This document shows positions 1 through 9,411 of a stretch of DNA of 64,000 bases, in pieces; within the stretch, counting starts at the first letter, position 1; each line of letters begins with the position of its first letter. Position numbers and translations under genes: made by a program. This DNA is from JANSXG01 sp024743075 (GTDB taxonomy: Bacteria > Planctomycetota > Phycisphaerae > Phycisphaerales > UBA1924), in the NCBI GenBank assembly GCA_042140185.1, contig CP159477.1, positions 248,001 to 312,000 of the forward strand. The letters are read 5' to 3'. The notes below the pieces were generated by a model, which saw only the letters and a program-made list of their open reading frames with translations, did not search any database and had not been told where the DNA came from.

Positions 1-1
1 G

Positions 2-277
2 AAGTGGATCGTGCCGATCAACACCTCGCCGTTCGCGATCGTTTCCTGCTACAGCGCCCTCTTGGGTTTCTTTCTGTGCGGGCTTTTCGTGCCGAGCATC
101 GTCGCGATCATCTTCGGGTTGCTGGCGCTGTCCGACCTGAAGAGGCGGCCTCACCTCGCCGGCAGGGGCCGTGCGTGGTTCGGGCTGATCGTCGGCGCGG
201 CCTCCCTCGCACTCGCGACCGTCCTCATAGCCATGTGGCTTTCCAGTCCCGACCCGTTCGGAAACTCGTCCTTTTGA
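2..277 (+). CDS. Small membrane protein, DUF4190-like (possibly 5' partial)
   Basis: The reading frame is open from the left edge, with a GTG at 11 as the first visible start, so the true start may lie outside the window. The protein has two hydrophobic segments (about residues 10-40 and 55-78 counted from the GTG) joined by a basic loop with a GRGRAWFGLIVG motif. A TSP..AI start, two membrane segments and a GRG-hydrophobic second segment are typical of DUF4190 proteins. These are small inner-membrane proteins of unknown function, often fused to zinc ribbons. The next gene, 10 bp downstream, has a related layout, so the two are probably co-transcribed. Confidence 0.6.
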   Translation, partial: KWIVPINTSPFAIVSCYSALLGFFLCGLFVPSIVAIIFGLLALSDLKRRPHLAGRGRAWFGLIVGAASLALATVLIAMWLSSPDPFGNSSF

Positions 278-287
278 AAGAGTCCCC

Positions 288-710
288 ATGTCACTCGTTT
301 GTCCGTCCTGTTCGCACAACAACCCCGACGACTCGCGCTTCTGCCAGAAGTGCGGCAGCCCGCTCTCAGAGAGCGACCGCTCGACCCGGTTCGAGCCAGA
401 GAACCGCGACCAGTCGGGCTACGGCGAGTACGGCTCTGGCGCGGGAGGCGACTACGTGGCGAGGTCTTCGCCCTCCGGCATGCTCGTCTGGTCGATCCTG
501 GCGACGGTGTTCTGCTGCCAGCCGGCGGGGATCGTCGCCATCGTGTTCACCGCACTCGCGATGAGCGCCGACGGGCAAGGCAACTACGCTCAGGCGGATC
601 GAAACCTCAACACCGCCAAGACCTGGGCGTGGGCCGCGTTCGGGATCGGGCTCGCCGGCTATCTCATCTACCTGGTGTTCGTCTTCATCGCCGTCGCGGC
701 CGGCCCATGA
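288..710 (+). CDS. Zinc-ribbon membrane protein with CD225/dispanin-like domain
   Basis: The 140-residue protein starts with a four-cysteine zinc ribbon (CPSC at residues 5-8 and CQKC at 19-22). An acidic, glycine-rich linker follows, then two membrane segments at about 62-88 and 113-138. The SGMLVWSILATVFCCQPAGI segment, followed by a loop with A.SADGQGNYAQAD and a second helix, matches the bacterial CD225/dispanin (IFITM-like) pattern. Members are membrane proteins of uncertain role. The gene follows the DUF4190-like gene closely and probably shares its transcript. Recognition of the zinc ribbon is firm; the CD225 assignment is by pattern. Confidence 0.7.
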   Translation: MSLVCPSCSHNNPDDSRFCQKCGSPLSESDRSTRFEPENRDQSGYGEYGSGAGGDYVARSSPSGMLVWSILATVFCCQPAGIVAIVFTALAMSADGQGNYAQADRNLNTAKTWAWAAFGIGLAGYLIYLVFVFIAVAAGP

Positions 711-719
711 ACCCGCGGG

Positions 720-1740
720 TCATTCCCCCGAGGGTCCGATGTAGATCACCGCGTCCGCCCGCTCGCGGTCTTCTTCGCGCAGTTCGAGCGACCAGACCGG
801 CTGTACGCTGATGGTCATCACGCGAGCGCCCGGGCGTCGCTCACGCAGTCGGCTGGTCGTGCCGCCCTCGAAGTCGGAGTGGAACTGGCCCACAACGAGC
901 ACGACCGGGTAGTTCCCCGCATCCATGGTCCGGGCGACCGAGTCGGCCATCGTCGCGTCCCAGACGTTCTGGCTGCGGAAGAACGACAGGATCATCGGGT
1001 CGTCCTCGCCCTCGGGTGTTTCCTCTTCGGAGTGCCCACGCATGCCGCCCATGATCTCGAAGAACCGTTCTTTGTAGCCGCCGGTGCTCAGCGACTCCGG
1101 AAGCGTGAAGTACCGCTGCTGGCTGTCACGGAGGTCTTCCAGGCGCTCGAACCCGTCGGTCCGCGCGAGGCGGACGTAGCGCCGAGCGCGTTCGCGGCAA
1201 CGATCGGGCGGTCCCGTTCCAACGCGGCCACGACCATCCGCCGGTGGCCCTCCGGGTACCGTTGCAGGCTTTCGCGCCCGTGGCCTCCATGAAGCCGTCG
1301 TGATCGATCACGCCGGTCATCATGTCGTCGATGTGGATCTGCTCGTCGGTCTCGAAGAACTCCATAGCCAATGCCGCGGTGGTCGGTCGGAGTTCGAGCA
1401 GATCGTCAAACAGCGTCGCCGCGGCGTCGAGCCCCATCGGGTGTCCGTGCAGTTCGCCGATCAGCACGGCGTCGGACGCGGCAGCGCGAGCGACAAGCCC
1501 GCTCCAGGTCATCTCAAGGCCGGTGCCGCTGAACACTTTCAGATCCCGGACCTGCTCGGGCGCTCTCAGGCCCTCGGGGATCGCCGCGAGGCGTTCGGCC
1601 TCGGTCCGCTCCAGTTCGGCGGCGGCCTGCGCGTCCATCCCACTGTCCGGGTCGATCGCGACGGAGCGGTTCCCTCCTGCGCATCCGGCGAGAACCGATG
1701 CGCTGAAGAGGCAGGCGAGCGTGAACAGGGACTTGGGCAT
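720..1740 (-). CDS. ChaN-like (haem-binding uptake family) lipoprotein, interrupted by two frame breaks
   Basis: The first 155 or so codons (1740 down to about 1272) give a lipoprotein signal with lipobox LAGC (Cys20), then VLIGELHGHPMGL and LAMEFFETDEQ, typical of the ChaN/PF04187 iron- or haem-handling family. Homology continues in a second frame (RYPEGHRRMVVAALERDRP, about 1270-1190) and a third (RRYVRLARTDG to the stop at 720, including VVLVVGQFHSDFEGG). Both breaks, near 1270 and 1190, are repaired by adding one base each. The restored product is about 340 residues, normal for the family. The gene lies 11 bp downstream of the membrane-protein gene above it on the same strand. I read the breaks as sequence errors. 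Confidence 0.65.
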
Positions 1741-1751
1741 GGCGGGCTCCG

Positions 1752-3073
1752 TCAGTTGCGGTCGGGCGAGTCGGAATCAGGTCGAAGAATATCGTCGAAA
1801 GGCGTCGCGATCCGGGCACGCAGCCCCCGGCTGAGCTCCAGGAGCGCCGCTCCGCAGAGGGCCGCGAAAGCCAGCGATCCGGCCTCGGGCATCGCCCGGA
1901 ACGCGAGGGCAGTCAGCACGATCTGCAGCACCGGGGCTCCGGCAGAGATTGCGCTGTTGCCGATCGTCATGGGTGATCGGTTCGCCGGCGGATCCGCGAA
2001 GTAGCGGATCGCGATCCCGTAGCCGAACCAGCGTACGTCGCCGCTGGCGATCAGACCGATGACCAGCGCGATCCAGAACGCGCCGGTATCGATCAGCACC
2101 GAGAGGTCGACCGTAGTCGCAAGCGCTCCTGCGAGCGCAGGAAGCAGGATCGCGAAGTACAGCGTGTTGTGGAATCGGATCTCGGCGCGACGCGTGCGCA
2201 GCAGAGAGTTGTCGATGACGAGCAGCACGATCGAACCCGCCATCGCGGTTCCGATCAGCACGGTCGAGGCGGTGCTGGTCCCGAACGCCGCCGTCGAACA
2301 GACGCTGATCAGCAGGGCCGCGATCAGAAACGCCCACCCGCCCGAGAGAGACTGCGCCCGCGGCGCAGCGTCGCTCCCGGCACCGCGAGCACCAGCCCGA
2401 AGGCAATCGCGACCGGGATGTCGACGCCCAGCAGCCATCGCGAGACGATGGCCGTTGGGGCGGCGGCCATCACGAGCATCAGCAACTCGACCGGTGCCGG
2501 GGGGAACGGGCCGAGAACCTTGGGCAGTCGGTCCGCGCCGACCCGGGCTGGTGCCCCGGGCGGGCGCTCGGAGATCTCGGTTCGCGTTCGCCGGAAATAG
2601 GCGCTGGCGAACACCAGCCCGGCCAGAGCGCCGACGATGATCGAGAGGCGCTCGGTGTGCCGATCCTGCGCCGCTTCCAGCGTTTCCCGAGCGGCCGTGA
2701 GCCGGGGCTCGTAACTCGCGTTGATATCGGCCATCAGTTCGTCTTCGGCGACTTCGCTGACGCCGGTGGCGCGCAGCGCCGCGAGGGCTGCGGCTTTCTC
2801 GCCGAGCAGTTCGTCCTCGGCCTCATGCAGCGCCAAGCGCTCCTGCTGCGCACCTCGGATGAGCGTATCGTGGACCTGCGGTGCCGCACTCCCGAGCACC
2901 AGCGAACCGAACAGGACGCCCGCGAGGATCCCGCCGCAGACGGCGGCGGCTCCGCGACCGCCCGGCAGCCCGATCGCGCGAAACAGCGCGCCGAGCACGA
3001 TCGCCGGAACCGTGAGCAGGAGCACCTGCAGCGGGATGAGCAGCACGGGTTGTTCCGCCAGATCGCTCAGCAT
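1752..3073 (-). CDS. Polytopic membrane protein of unknown function, one frame break
   Basis: Two overlapping frames join near 2390 to give one protein of about 440 residues: 3073 to about 2390 in the first frame, then SLSGGWAFLIAALLI to the stop at 1752 in the second. Hydrophobic segments are seen near residues 10-30, 42-62, 145-165 and 192-240, with five or six more in the second half. A charged alpha-helical stretch (residues 75-140) lies between the first membrane pair and the rest. The overall pattern weakly recalls cation/proton antiporters, but I do not recognise a diagnostic motif. The gene probably precedes the ChaN-like gene in an operon (11 bp gap). One missing base explains the break. 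Confidence 0.5.
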
Positions 3074-3138
3074 GCGCCCAGTGTAGGACCGATCGACGCC
3101 CGCTTGCCGATAGCATGCCCGTAGGAGGTCCGAACGCC

Positions 3139-4215
3139 ATGCTCACCCTCGGCGCCTGGTTACACGACATCGATCCGATCGCCTTCGGCCCGGTCCGCTG
3201 GTACGGGCTGTCGTACATCGCCGGCTTCGCGCTCGCCTACCTGATGCTCCGCGCGATGGCCAAACGAGGCATGTTCCGCATTCCGGCACAGGCGGTGCTC
3301 GACGCGATCCTTGCTCTGGTCATCGGCGTCATCGTCGGCGGACGCCTCGGGAGCGTATTCTTCTACAACCCGTCGCTGATCCTCGAGTTCACCTCCTCGC
3401 CACCGTGGTGGGGGGTGCTCGCGATCAATCGGGGCGGCATGGCGAGCCACGGCGGCATGGTCGGGGTGATCCTCGCCTGCTGGTGGATCGCTCGCCAGCA
3501 CAAGATCCCGATGCTCCACGTCGCGGACATGATGGCCTTGGCGGCGCCCGTCGGGCTGATGCTCGGGCGGATCGCCAACTTCGTAAACGGCGAACTGCTC
3601 GGGAAGATCGTGGCCCGCCCGTGGGAGGAAGCCCCGTGGTGGTCGGTGAAGTTTCCGCAGGAACTCGGCTCGCGAACGCTGGAGTGGTACAACGCGGTGG
3701 GTCCCGACACCCGCGCCGAGATGAACGAACTGAGCTTCGGATACCTCGGCACCGAGCGGGCGGCCGGACTGTCCGAACCGGAACGGGTAGACGCGATTTC
3801 CGGGTTCGTGACGCAGAGCATCCAGCAGGGAGTCGATATTGTGGCGGAGCAGATCGGCCCGCTGCTGAACGCCCGCCACCCATCGCAGCTCTACCAGGCG
3901 TTTTTCGAGGGGGTCTTTCTGCTCCTCGTGCTCTGGGCGATCGCGTCGAAACCGCGCAAGCCGGGGGTCATCGGTGCCTGGTTCCTGATCGTCTACGGCG
4001 CGGGACGGATCTTCACCGAGTTCTATCGTCTGCCCGATGTCGGCGTCAGCGGGTTCTTCCCCGGCTTGAGCCGGGGGCAGTCGCTGAGCGTGCTGATGAT
4101 CGTCGCCGGCTTTGCGCTCCTGGGATGGGTGATGATGAAATCGAAGCAGGAGCCGATGGGCGGCTGGCTGCGTGTCACTCGCGATGAGGCCAACGAAAAA
4201 CCCGCCTCCGACTAA
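3139..4215 (+). CDS. lgt: Prolipoprotein diacylglyceryl transferase
   Basis: Lgt transfers diacylglycerol from phosphatidylglycerol to the lipobox cysteine of prolipoproteins in the inner membrane. The 358-residue protein has about seven membrane segments and the family motifs GGRLG (67-71), GGMASHGGM (99-107, with the key His104), GRIANFVNGEL (143-153) and RHPSQLY (246-252). The ATG at 3139 is chosen over one at 3115 because AGGAGG lies at 3123-3128, ten bases upstream. The region between GELLG and RHPSQ is 40-60 residues longer than in typical Lgt proteins. It is convergent with trxA, and a hairpin overlaps its stop codon. Confidence 0.93.
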   Translation: MLTLGAWLHDIDPIAFGPVRWYGLSYIAGFALAYLMLRAMAKRGMFRIPAQAVLDAILALVIGVIVGGRLGSVFFYNPSLILEFTSSPPWWGVLAINRGGMASHGGMVGVILACWWIARQHKIPMLHVADMMALAAPVGLMLGRIANFVNGELLGKIVARPWEEAPWWSVKFPQELGSRTLEWYNAVGPDTRAEMNELSFGYLGTERAAGLSEPERVDAISGFVTQSIQQGVDIVAEQIGPLLNARHPSQLYQAFFEGVFLLLVLWAIASKPRKPGVIGAWFLIVYGAGRIFTEFYRLPDVGVSGFFPGLSRGQSLSVLMIVAGFALLGWVMMKSKQEPMGGWLRVTRDEANEKPASD

Positions 4216-4227
4216 TCGGAGACGGGT
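4195..4227 (-). terminator. Intrinsic terminator of trxA, overlapping the lgt stop codon
   Basis: The arms at 4200-4211 and 4216-4227 form a 12-bp stem with one G:U wobble and a four-base loop. Read on the minus strand, the second arm is followed by TTTTT, giving a standard intrinsic terminator for the leftward trxA transcript. On the plus strand no T-run follows. The last codons and the TAA stop (4213-4215) of lgt lie inside the hairpin. Confidence 0.75.
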
Positions 4228-4257
4228 TCGATGGAGACTTGGCTGCTGCCCGGGCGA

Positions 4258-4590
4258 TCAGGCGGAGACTTCTTCGATCGCCGCGGCGAGGTCGCCCTCT
4301 GAGGTGATGCCGACGAACCGCTTGACGACCTCGCCGCCCTTGAAGATCAGGACGGTCGGGATGGCGTTGATGCCGTGGTTGACCGAGACTTGCTGGTTGT
4401 GGTCGATGTTGACCTTGCCGACCTTGATCTTGCCTTCGTTCTCACCAGCGAGCTTGTCGATCGTGGGGGAGAGCATCCTGCACGGCATGCACCACTCGGC
4501 CCAGAAATCGACCAGGACGGGCTTGTCCGCGGACTCGACTTCGTCCTTGAAATTCGCGTCGGTGAATTCGTGCACATTCTCGGAGGCCAT
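4258..4590 (-). CDS. trxA: Thioredoxin
   Basis: This is a 110-residue cytoplasmic thioredoxin that reduces protein disulfides. It has the usual fold markers: VLVDFWAEWC, an active-site CMPC at 34-37, and a cis-proline in AIPTVLIF (Pro78). The ATG at 4590 gives the standard length. The active site is WCMPC rather than the usual WCGPC, which should alter redox potential somewhat. It lies 155 bp downstream of folP on the same strand and is followed by an intrinsic terminator. Confidence 0.93.
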   Translation of the reverse strand: MASENVHEFTDANFKDEVESADKPVLVDFWAEWCMPCRMLSPTIDKLAGENEGKIKVGKVNIDHNQQVSVNHGINAIPTVLIFKGGEVVKRFVGITSEGDLAAAIEEVSA

Positions 4591-4745
4591 GGATGGTTCC
4601 CTTCTGACTCTGCGGGGGGCGACCCCGCGTTGTTCGTGTAGATGCCGGAGTGTAGCAACGGCAAACGCCGATCGCAGCCGTTCTCCCGCATGAGAAAAGG
4701 TAGAAAAGCAGGCCTGTGAGCAAACCAACGCCGGTCGATCCGGGA

Positions 4746-5629
4746 TTATTCCCGGCCCGCTTCTGCCACCGCTTCGGCGACTCGCAGCGCCTCGGCGTGC
4801 TGGCGGGCGTCATGCACCCGGAACAGCCGGACCCCCATCCCGAAATGGGCGACTGACACCGCCACGCTCCCCGCGACCCGGTCTGAAGCCCGTTCGACTC
4901 CGCTGATCGCCCCGATGAAGCTCTTGCGACTGGCGGCGGACAAAGGGGAAACCCGAGCGCCAGCAGGTCAGGTGTTCTGGCGATGAGTTCATAGTTCTGC
5001 GCCACGCTCTTGCCGAATCCGAGTCCCGGGTCGATCACAATCGACTCTGGCGCGACGCCCGCGCAGAGCGCCGCCTCGGCGCGCGCCACGAGGAACTCGC
5101 TCACAATGCCGGTGACGCCGCGCGGGTGGTCGTACTCGGGGTTCTTTGGATAGGCGTTCGAGAACGAGTCGCTCCCCGGCTCGCGCAGGCGATGCATCAG
5201 CACCAGCCCCGCCCCGGTCCGCGCGGCGAGATCCAGCATCGACTCGCTCTCGGTGCCCGCGGCGACATCGTTGATGATCGAGGCCCCGGCCTCGATCGCG
5301 GCTTCGGCAACCTCGGCGAGGGTGGTGTCGATGCTGATCGGCGCGTCAATCCCGTGGTCACGGACCGCCCGGATGACCGGGACGACGCGCGCGATCTGGG
5401 TCTTCGCGTCGACCCGCGTCGCACCGGGGCGAGTCGATTCGCCGCCGATATCGAGCAGGTCCGCGCCCTCTTCGATGAGCTCGCGAGCCCGCTCCACGGC
5501 GTGGTGAGGCTCGACATAGCGTCCGCCGTCGGAGAACGAATCGGGGGTGATGTTCAGGATGCCTATGAGACGCGCGCCGGACAGGTCGATGCGATGTCCA
5601 CCGGCGAGTTGCCAGAACCCGCTCGTCAT
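4746..5629 (-). CDS. folP: Dihydropteroate synthase, one frame break
   Basis: FolP condenses p-aminobenzoate with the pterin pyrophosphate in folate synthesis. The first frame shows LIGILNITPDSFSDGG near the start, DIGGESTRPGA, SIDTTLAEVAE, NDVAAG and IDPGLGFGKS, in family order. Near 4945 homology leaves this frame and continues as SAASRKSFIGAISG to the stop at 4746. One extra T in the T-run there restores a protein of about 294 residues, a normal length. The ATG overlaps the stop of the upstream gene (ATGA), so translation is probably coupled. Confidence 0.87.
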
Positions 5630-7185
5630 CGGTCACGCTCCATCGAGGAAGCGACGCGCCGGAACTGTTCGAGGGTTTTGATGACCTCGGCGGGCACAAG
5701 CACCGTAGCTCGGATGACGCCCTCCTCGGTGCGGAGCCCCCCGACGACCGGGGCGATCTCCTCGGGCAGTGTGATCCGGGCCGGACCGGCGAACCACTTC
5801 ACGATCGGGGCGATGTTCAGCGCCAGCCGTACATCCTGTTCGCGACCGAGCCGGTCGAGCCACGTGTTCAGCGGGCCTGTCGATTCCACCGACGTGGTTC
5901 GGTCGCTGAAGGCGATGAGCCGGTCCAGCTTTTCCCCTTCGGTCGCGCTGGTGAGGTACACCCGCCCGTTGCGGGTGAACATCCGACCGGCGATCGACTG
6001 GTCGGCGCCCGGATCCATCCGCCCGCCGCCGAGGAGCATGCCTCCGATCCCGCCTCCGAGGTTGGGGCGTTCGCCGTTCGCGTTGGTCGGTGCAGCGAAC
6101 CGGAGGTGGTCGAGCCGAACGCCCACGCGCGAACTCGCCCCGGCGTCGACGGAAGCGCCCGAAGAGCCGACAGTGATCGACGGATCGATGCTTGAAGGGC
6201 CTGCGTATGCTCGCCCTGCAGGGCGACGGAGACCGTCGCGCCGCCGGAACCAAAGAGTGTCTCGGTGCGCTGATCAGCAGTGACGCGCTTCGCAGCCCGG
6301 ATGCCTCCTCCTCGCCGAGGCCGAGCGTGTCGGTCAGCACGGGCCTCATCCATCGCGCGAACAGGGGGTGGTCGAGGCGTCCGTGGGCGAGGAAGACGAA
6401 CTCGACATCGGGGAACGGCGCCGCTTCCAGGAGTCGTGTCGGCGCAGCGCTCGGCCTGAGCTCACCGCCTTCGCGCGCCACGATCCGGATATCCGCACGG
6501 AGCGAACTCGCGTCCGGAGTCAGGTCAATGACCAGACGCTCGGCATCGGCGACCAGCGGCTCGAACAGTTCCGTCGGCAGTTCGTCCGCTCCGGCTTGCT
6601 GAAGCAGGGCGTTCAACGAGGCGAGCGAGCCGGATCCGAGGAGTTCGAGGCGGATCGGTGCGTCGGCTCGGGATTCGGAGCCGTCGGTCGCCAGGGCGCG
6701 GATGCGCCGGCATCCGCGCTGATCGCGAAATGGTCGTCCGGGAGTACCCGCGCGTGGTACGGGCGTCCGGCGAAGGTGAAGCCGTGCAGGCCCGGGGAGT
6801 CGGGCAGCACCTGCGCGTCGAAGGCTTGCAGCAGCGCGTCGGACGAGGTCGTCGGCAGGATCGTGACGATCCGTGGGATCGCCTCTTCGCCCGCACCGGG
6901 CAGCATCGCGATCACCAGCGGGCGCGAGGTGTCGACGCCCGCGCTGAGGCTGGTGGCCTCGAGCAGTCGGGAGGCGGGAGGCAGCCAGTCGATTTCGGCG
7001 GTTCTTGAGAGCGATCGCAGGGACGCATCGGCCTCGTCCACGCTCCGGAGCGTCAGCACGAGGTCGGCCGCTTCGGCTGATCCGGAGACCCAGGCGCGGG
7101 CGTCGGCCAACGCCGTCGAAGCGGTCGGCACCAGCAGCGCAAGGGCGCACGCCACGCGAGTGTTCCAACCGAGACCGTATGCCAT
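5626..7185 (-). CDS. Exported protein of unknown function, three frame breaks
   Basis: The gene begins at the ATG at 7185 with a clear signal peptide (cleavage about residue 28, ALADA). It runs through three further reading frames, with breaks near 6690, 6290 and 6175, each repaired by one added base. The restored protein is about 519 residues and soluble after the signal. It is rich in short hydrophobic-strand segments such as RLVIDLTPDASSL, DVEFVFLAHGRLDH and RVYLTSATEGEKLDRL. I recognise no domain. The frame ending SSMERDR overlaps the folP start, so the two genes form a transcription unit. It is divergent from trpD. Confidence 0.55.
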
Positions 7186-7300
7186 GCTCTGTGCTCCTGT
7201 GCTCCCGATAACGCCGGCGATCCGTGCCCGCGAGTATAGGAATCCCCGACGGGTCGGCTGCAACGGCCTTGTTGGCGACTGAAGGCGTTAGATTCCACGC

Positions 7301-8332
7301 ATGCACGACCTCCTGAGCATCCTCGTCAGCGGTGAATCGCTGGATCGGGCCCAAGCGGGCAGCCTGTTTCGCGCGATCCTGTCGGGCGAGGCGGATCCGG
7401 CGCAGATCGGGGCCGCCCTCGCGTTGATCCAGTCTCGCGGAGTCACGACCGAGGAATTGATCGGCGCCGCCACGGTGATGCGCGAGCATGTCACCCCGGT
7501 GCCGGTCGAAGAGTCGCTCCGCCCACGCCTTGTCGACACCTGCGGCACAGGAGGAGCGCCGAAGACCTTCAACGTCTCGACTGCCGCCGCGATCATCGCC
7601 GCCGCGGCAGGGAACACGGGGGGCGAGAAGCGCCTCCTCGTCGCCAAGCACGGCAACAGGTCGCGCACGGGGCGCGGTTCGGCAGAAGTCCTCAAACAGC
7701 TCGGCATCAACATCGACGCCTCGCCCGAGCAGCAGGCTCGTTGCCTCGAGGAAGCGGGCATCTGCTTCTGCTTTGCGATCCATCATCACCCCGCGATGCG
7801 ACACGCCGCGGGACCGCGCAGGGCGCTGGGCTTCCCGACGGTGTTCAACCTTCTGGGCCCGCTGACGAACCCGGCAAACGCCCGGCGTCAGCTCTTGGGT
7901 GTGTACGACGCGCACCGCCTCGTGACGGTGGCCGAGACGCTGGCGGCCCTCGGTGCTGACCGAGCCATGGTCGTGCGCGGGGATGACGGGCTCGACGAGA
8001 TCACGACGACCACCGGCACGACGATCGCTCACGTTGAAGGCGGAAAGGTGAGAATCGAACGCTTCGATCCTCGATCAGTCGGGATGGAACGCGCGGAGTT
8101 GGGCGACTTGCAGGCCGGCGATCTTGAGCGGGCGGCGGCTGTGATCCGTTCGATTCTGGCCGGGGAGCCGGGCCCGAAGGCGGACATCGCGGTGCTGAAC
8201 GCGGCGGCGGCGCTGGTAGTTGGTGGCGTGGCAGAGACGTTGGAGGAGGGAGTGGCGATGGGGCGGGAAGCGCTTTCGAACGGGTCTGCCCTGGCGACTC
8301 TGGACGAATTGGGAAGATCGAGCTGGAATTAG
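7301..8332 (+). CDS. trpD: Anthranilate phosphoribosyltransferase
   Basis: TrpD transfers phosphoribose from PRPP to anthranilate in tryptophan synthesis. The 343-residue protein is full length and has the family signatures DTCGTGGAPKTFNVST (PRPP-binding loop, about 80-95), KHGNRSRTGRGSAEVL (about 116-131), HHPAMRHA and FNLLGPLTNPA. It starts at ATG 7301 and is divergent from the exported-protein/folP unit across 115 bp. No other trp gene is adjacent; trpE lies 32 kb away, so the pathway is dispersed here. Confidence 0.94.
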   Translation: MHDLLSILVSGESLDRAQAGSLFRAILSGEADPAQIGAALALIQSRGVTTEELIGAATVMREHVTPVPVEESLRPRLVDTCGTGGAPKTFNVSTAAAIIAAAAGNTGGEKRLLVAKHGNRSRTGRGSAEVLKQLGINIDASPEQQARCLEEAGICFCFAIHHHPAMRHAAGPRRALGFPTVFNLLGPLTNPANARRQLLGVYDAHRLVTVAETLAALGADRAMVVRGDDGLDEITTTTGTTIAHVEGGKVRIERFDPRSVGMERAELGDLQAGDLERAAAVIRSILAGEPGPKADIAVLNAAAALVVGGVAETLEEGVAMGREALSNGSALATLDELGRSSWN

Positions 8333-8406
8333 TCCGGAATCTTCTTGCGGGGAAACCAGTGGCAACTCTACCTTGTCGCGACTCAACCCCCCACAAGGAG
8401 ATTCCC

Positions 8407-8808
8407 ATGATCGGAGCCATCATCTTCGCTGCCATCTTTGGCATTCTGATTTCCTCGCTGATCATCACCGTCATCCTCATGCCGCTGCTTCGTTTGCTTG
8501 CCCAAGACCGCGAGGGGTTCGGCTACACGTTCAACACGGTCGTTTGGGCGCAGTTGATCGGGACCATCATCAATGTCGGTCTTGAGTTCGTTCTCTCAAG
8601 CATGCAGGACGTCGACTTCGGGCAGTCATCCGCGAGTTGGTTCAATCTCCCGGTCGGGATTCTGCTGCTGACGTACATGATCAACGCACGTCACCAGGCG
8701 GGCGTGGGGCGATCACTGGCTGCTGCGGTTCTCGTGCAAGTGATCGTGTTCCTGATGCTCATGGGTATCGTCGCGGCGCTGTTCGCGGGGGCGGTTGCGA
8801 GCGGGTGA
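8407..8808 (+). CDS. Small four-helix membrane protein, unknown
   Basis: The 133-residue protein has hydrophobic segments at about 2-30, 42-65, 75-92 and 102-130, with few charged residues. The ATG at 8407 is preceded by AAGGAG (8395-8400). I recognise no family. It lies 74 bp after trpD on the same strand and may be co-transcribed with it. Confidence 0.55.
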   Translation: MIGAIIFAAIFGILISSLIITVILMPLLRLLAQDREGFGYTFNTVVWAQLIGTIINVGLEFVLSSMQDVDFGQSSASWFNLPVGILLLTYMINARHQAGVGRSLAAAVLVQVIVFLMLMGIVAALFAGAVASG

Positions 8809-8897
8809 ACTGCGGTGGTGCGCGGCTTGTGATGACGCGGCACATTGTGCGGTGGCCGATGTGCCGCGTCGTGAGTCGAAGCTAACTGGGAGTGGGC

Positions 8898-9305
8898 GTG
8901 GATCGGTTTCTTCTGCTGTTTCTTGCGGTCGAGCTCGTGGGGTATTCGTGCTTTCTCGCGCTGTTCGCGAAAATGTACTTCGAGAAAATCAGCAAGACTC
9001 TGACCAAAGAGAACTTCTGGACGCTGCTTGTTCTAGTGCTCCCGCCCTTCTTCGTGTTTATTACACTTCCGCAGGCGATTTTGATCTTGTCGGTGCCAGA
9101 CGGCGGTGGCGCGCTGATCGATCTGTTGGAGGAACACATTCTCTTTGTGCTGTTTGTGTGGGCGGTGGCGCACGCGCTGTGGCTGCTCGCGACGACGATG
9201 CTCGTCGCACGCTGTACCGGCAGAAGCCGGCGCGACTCCGTCGCAGCGCTGGGCTTCGCGCTGCTAGCCTACGTTGGCATGAAAGTTGGCATGGCGATCG
9301 TATAG
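8898..9305 (+). CDS. Small membrane protein, unknown
   Basis: This 135-residue protein has four predicted membrane segments (about 3-24, 40-65, 75-100 and 112-132). The GTG at 8898 is chosen because GGGAG lies at 8888-8892; a GTG two codons upstream is an alternative. No recognisable family. It is convergent with the metalloprotease gene, whose terminator lies just downstream. Confidence 0.5.
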   Translation: MDRFLLLFLAVELVGYSCFLALFAKMYFEKISKTLTKENFWTLLVLVLPPFFVFITLPQAILILSVPDGGGALIDLLEEHILFVLFVWAVAHALWLLATTMLVARCTGRSRRDSVAALGFALLAYVGMKVGMAIV

Positions 9306-9321
9306 GCCGATGCGACCGAAT

Positions 9322-9353
9322 GAAAACGGACCGCCCCCATCAGGAGACGGCCC
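9322..9353 (-). terminator. Intrinsic terminator of the metalloprotease gene
   Basis: Read on the minus strand, an eight-pair stem (arms at 9346-9353 and 9328-9335, with G:U pairs) encloses a ten-base loop and is followed by GTTTTC. It lies about 60 bp after the stop of the large leftward gene. Confidence 0.6.
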
Positions 9354-9411
9354 GCGTCGTGAATCCGCGTCAGTCGCGGAGATGGTGCGAACTTAGATCT
9401 TTATCGTCGGC

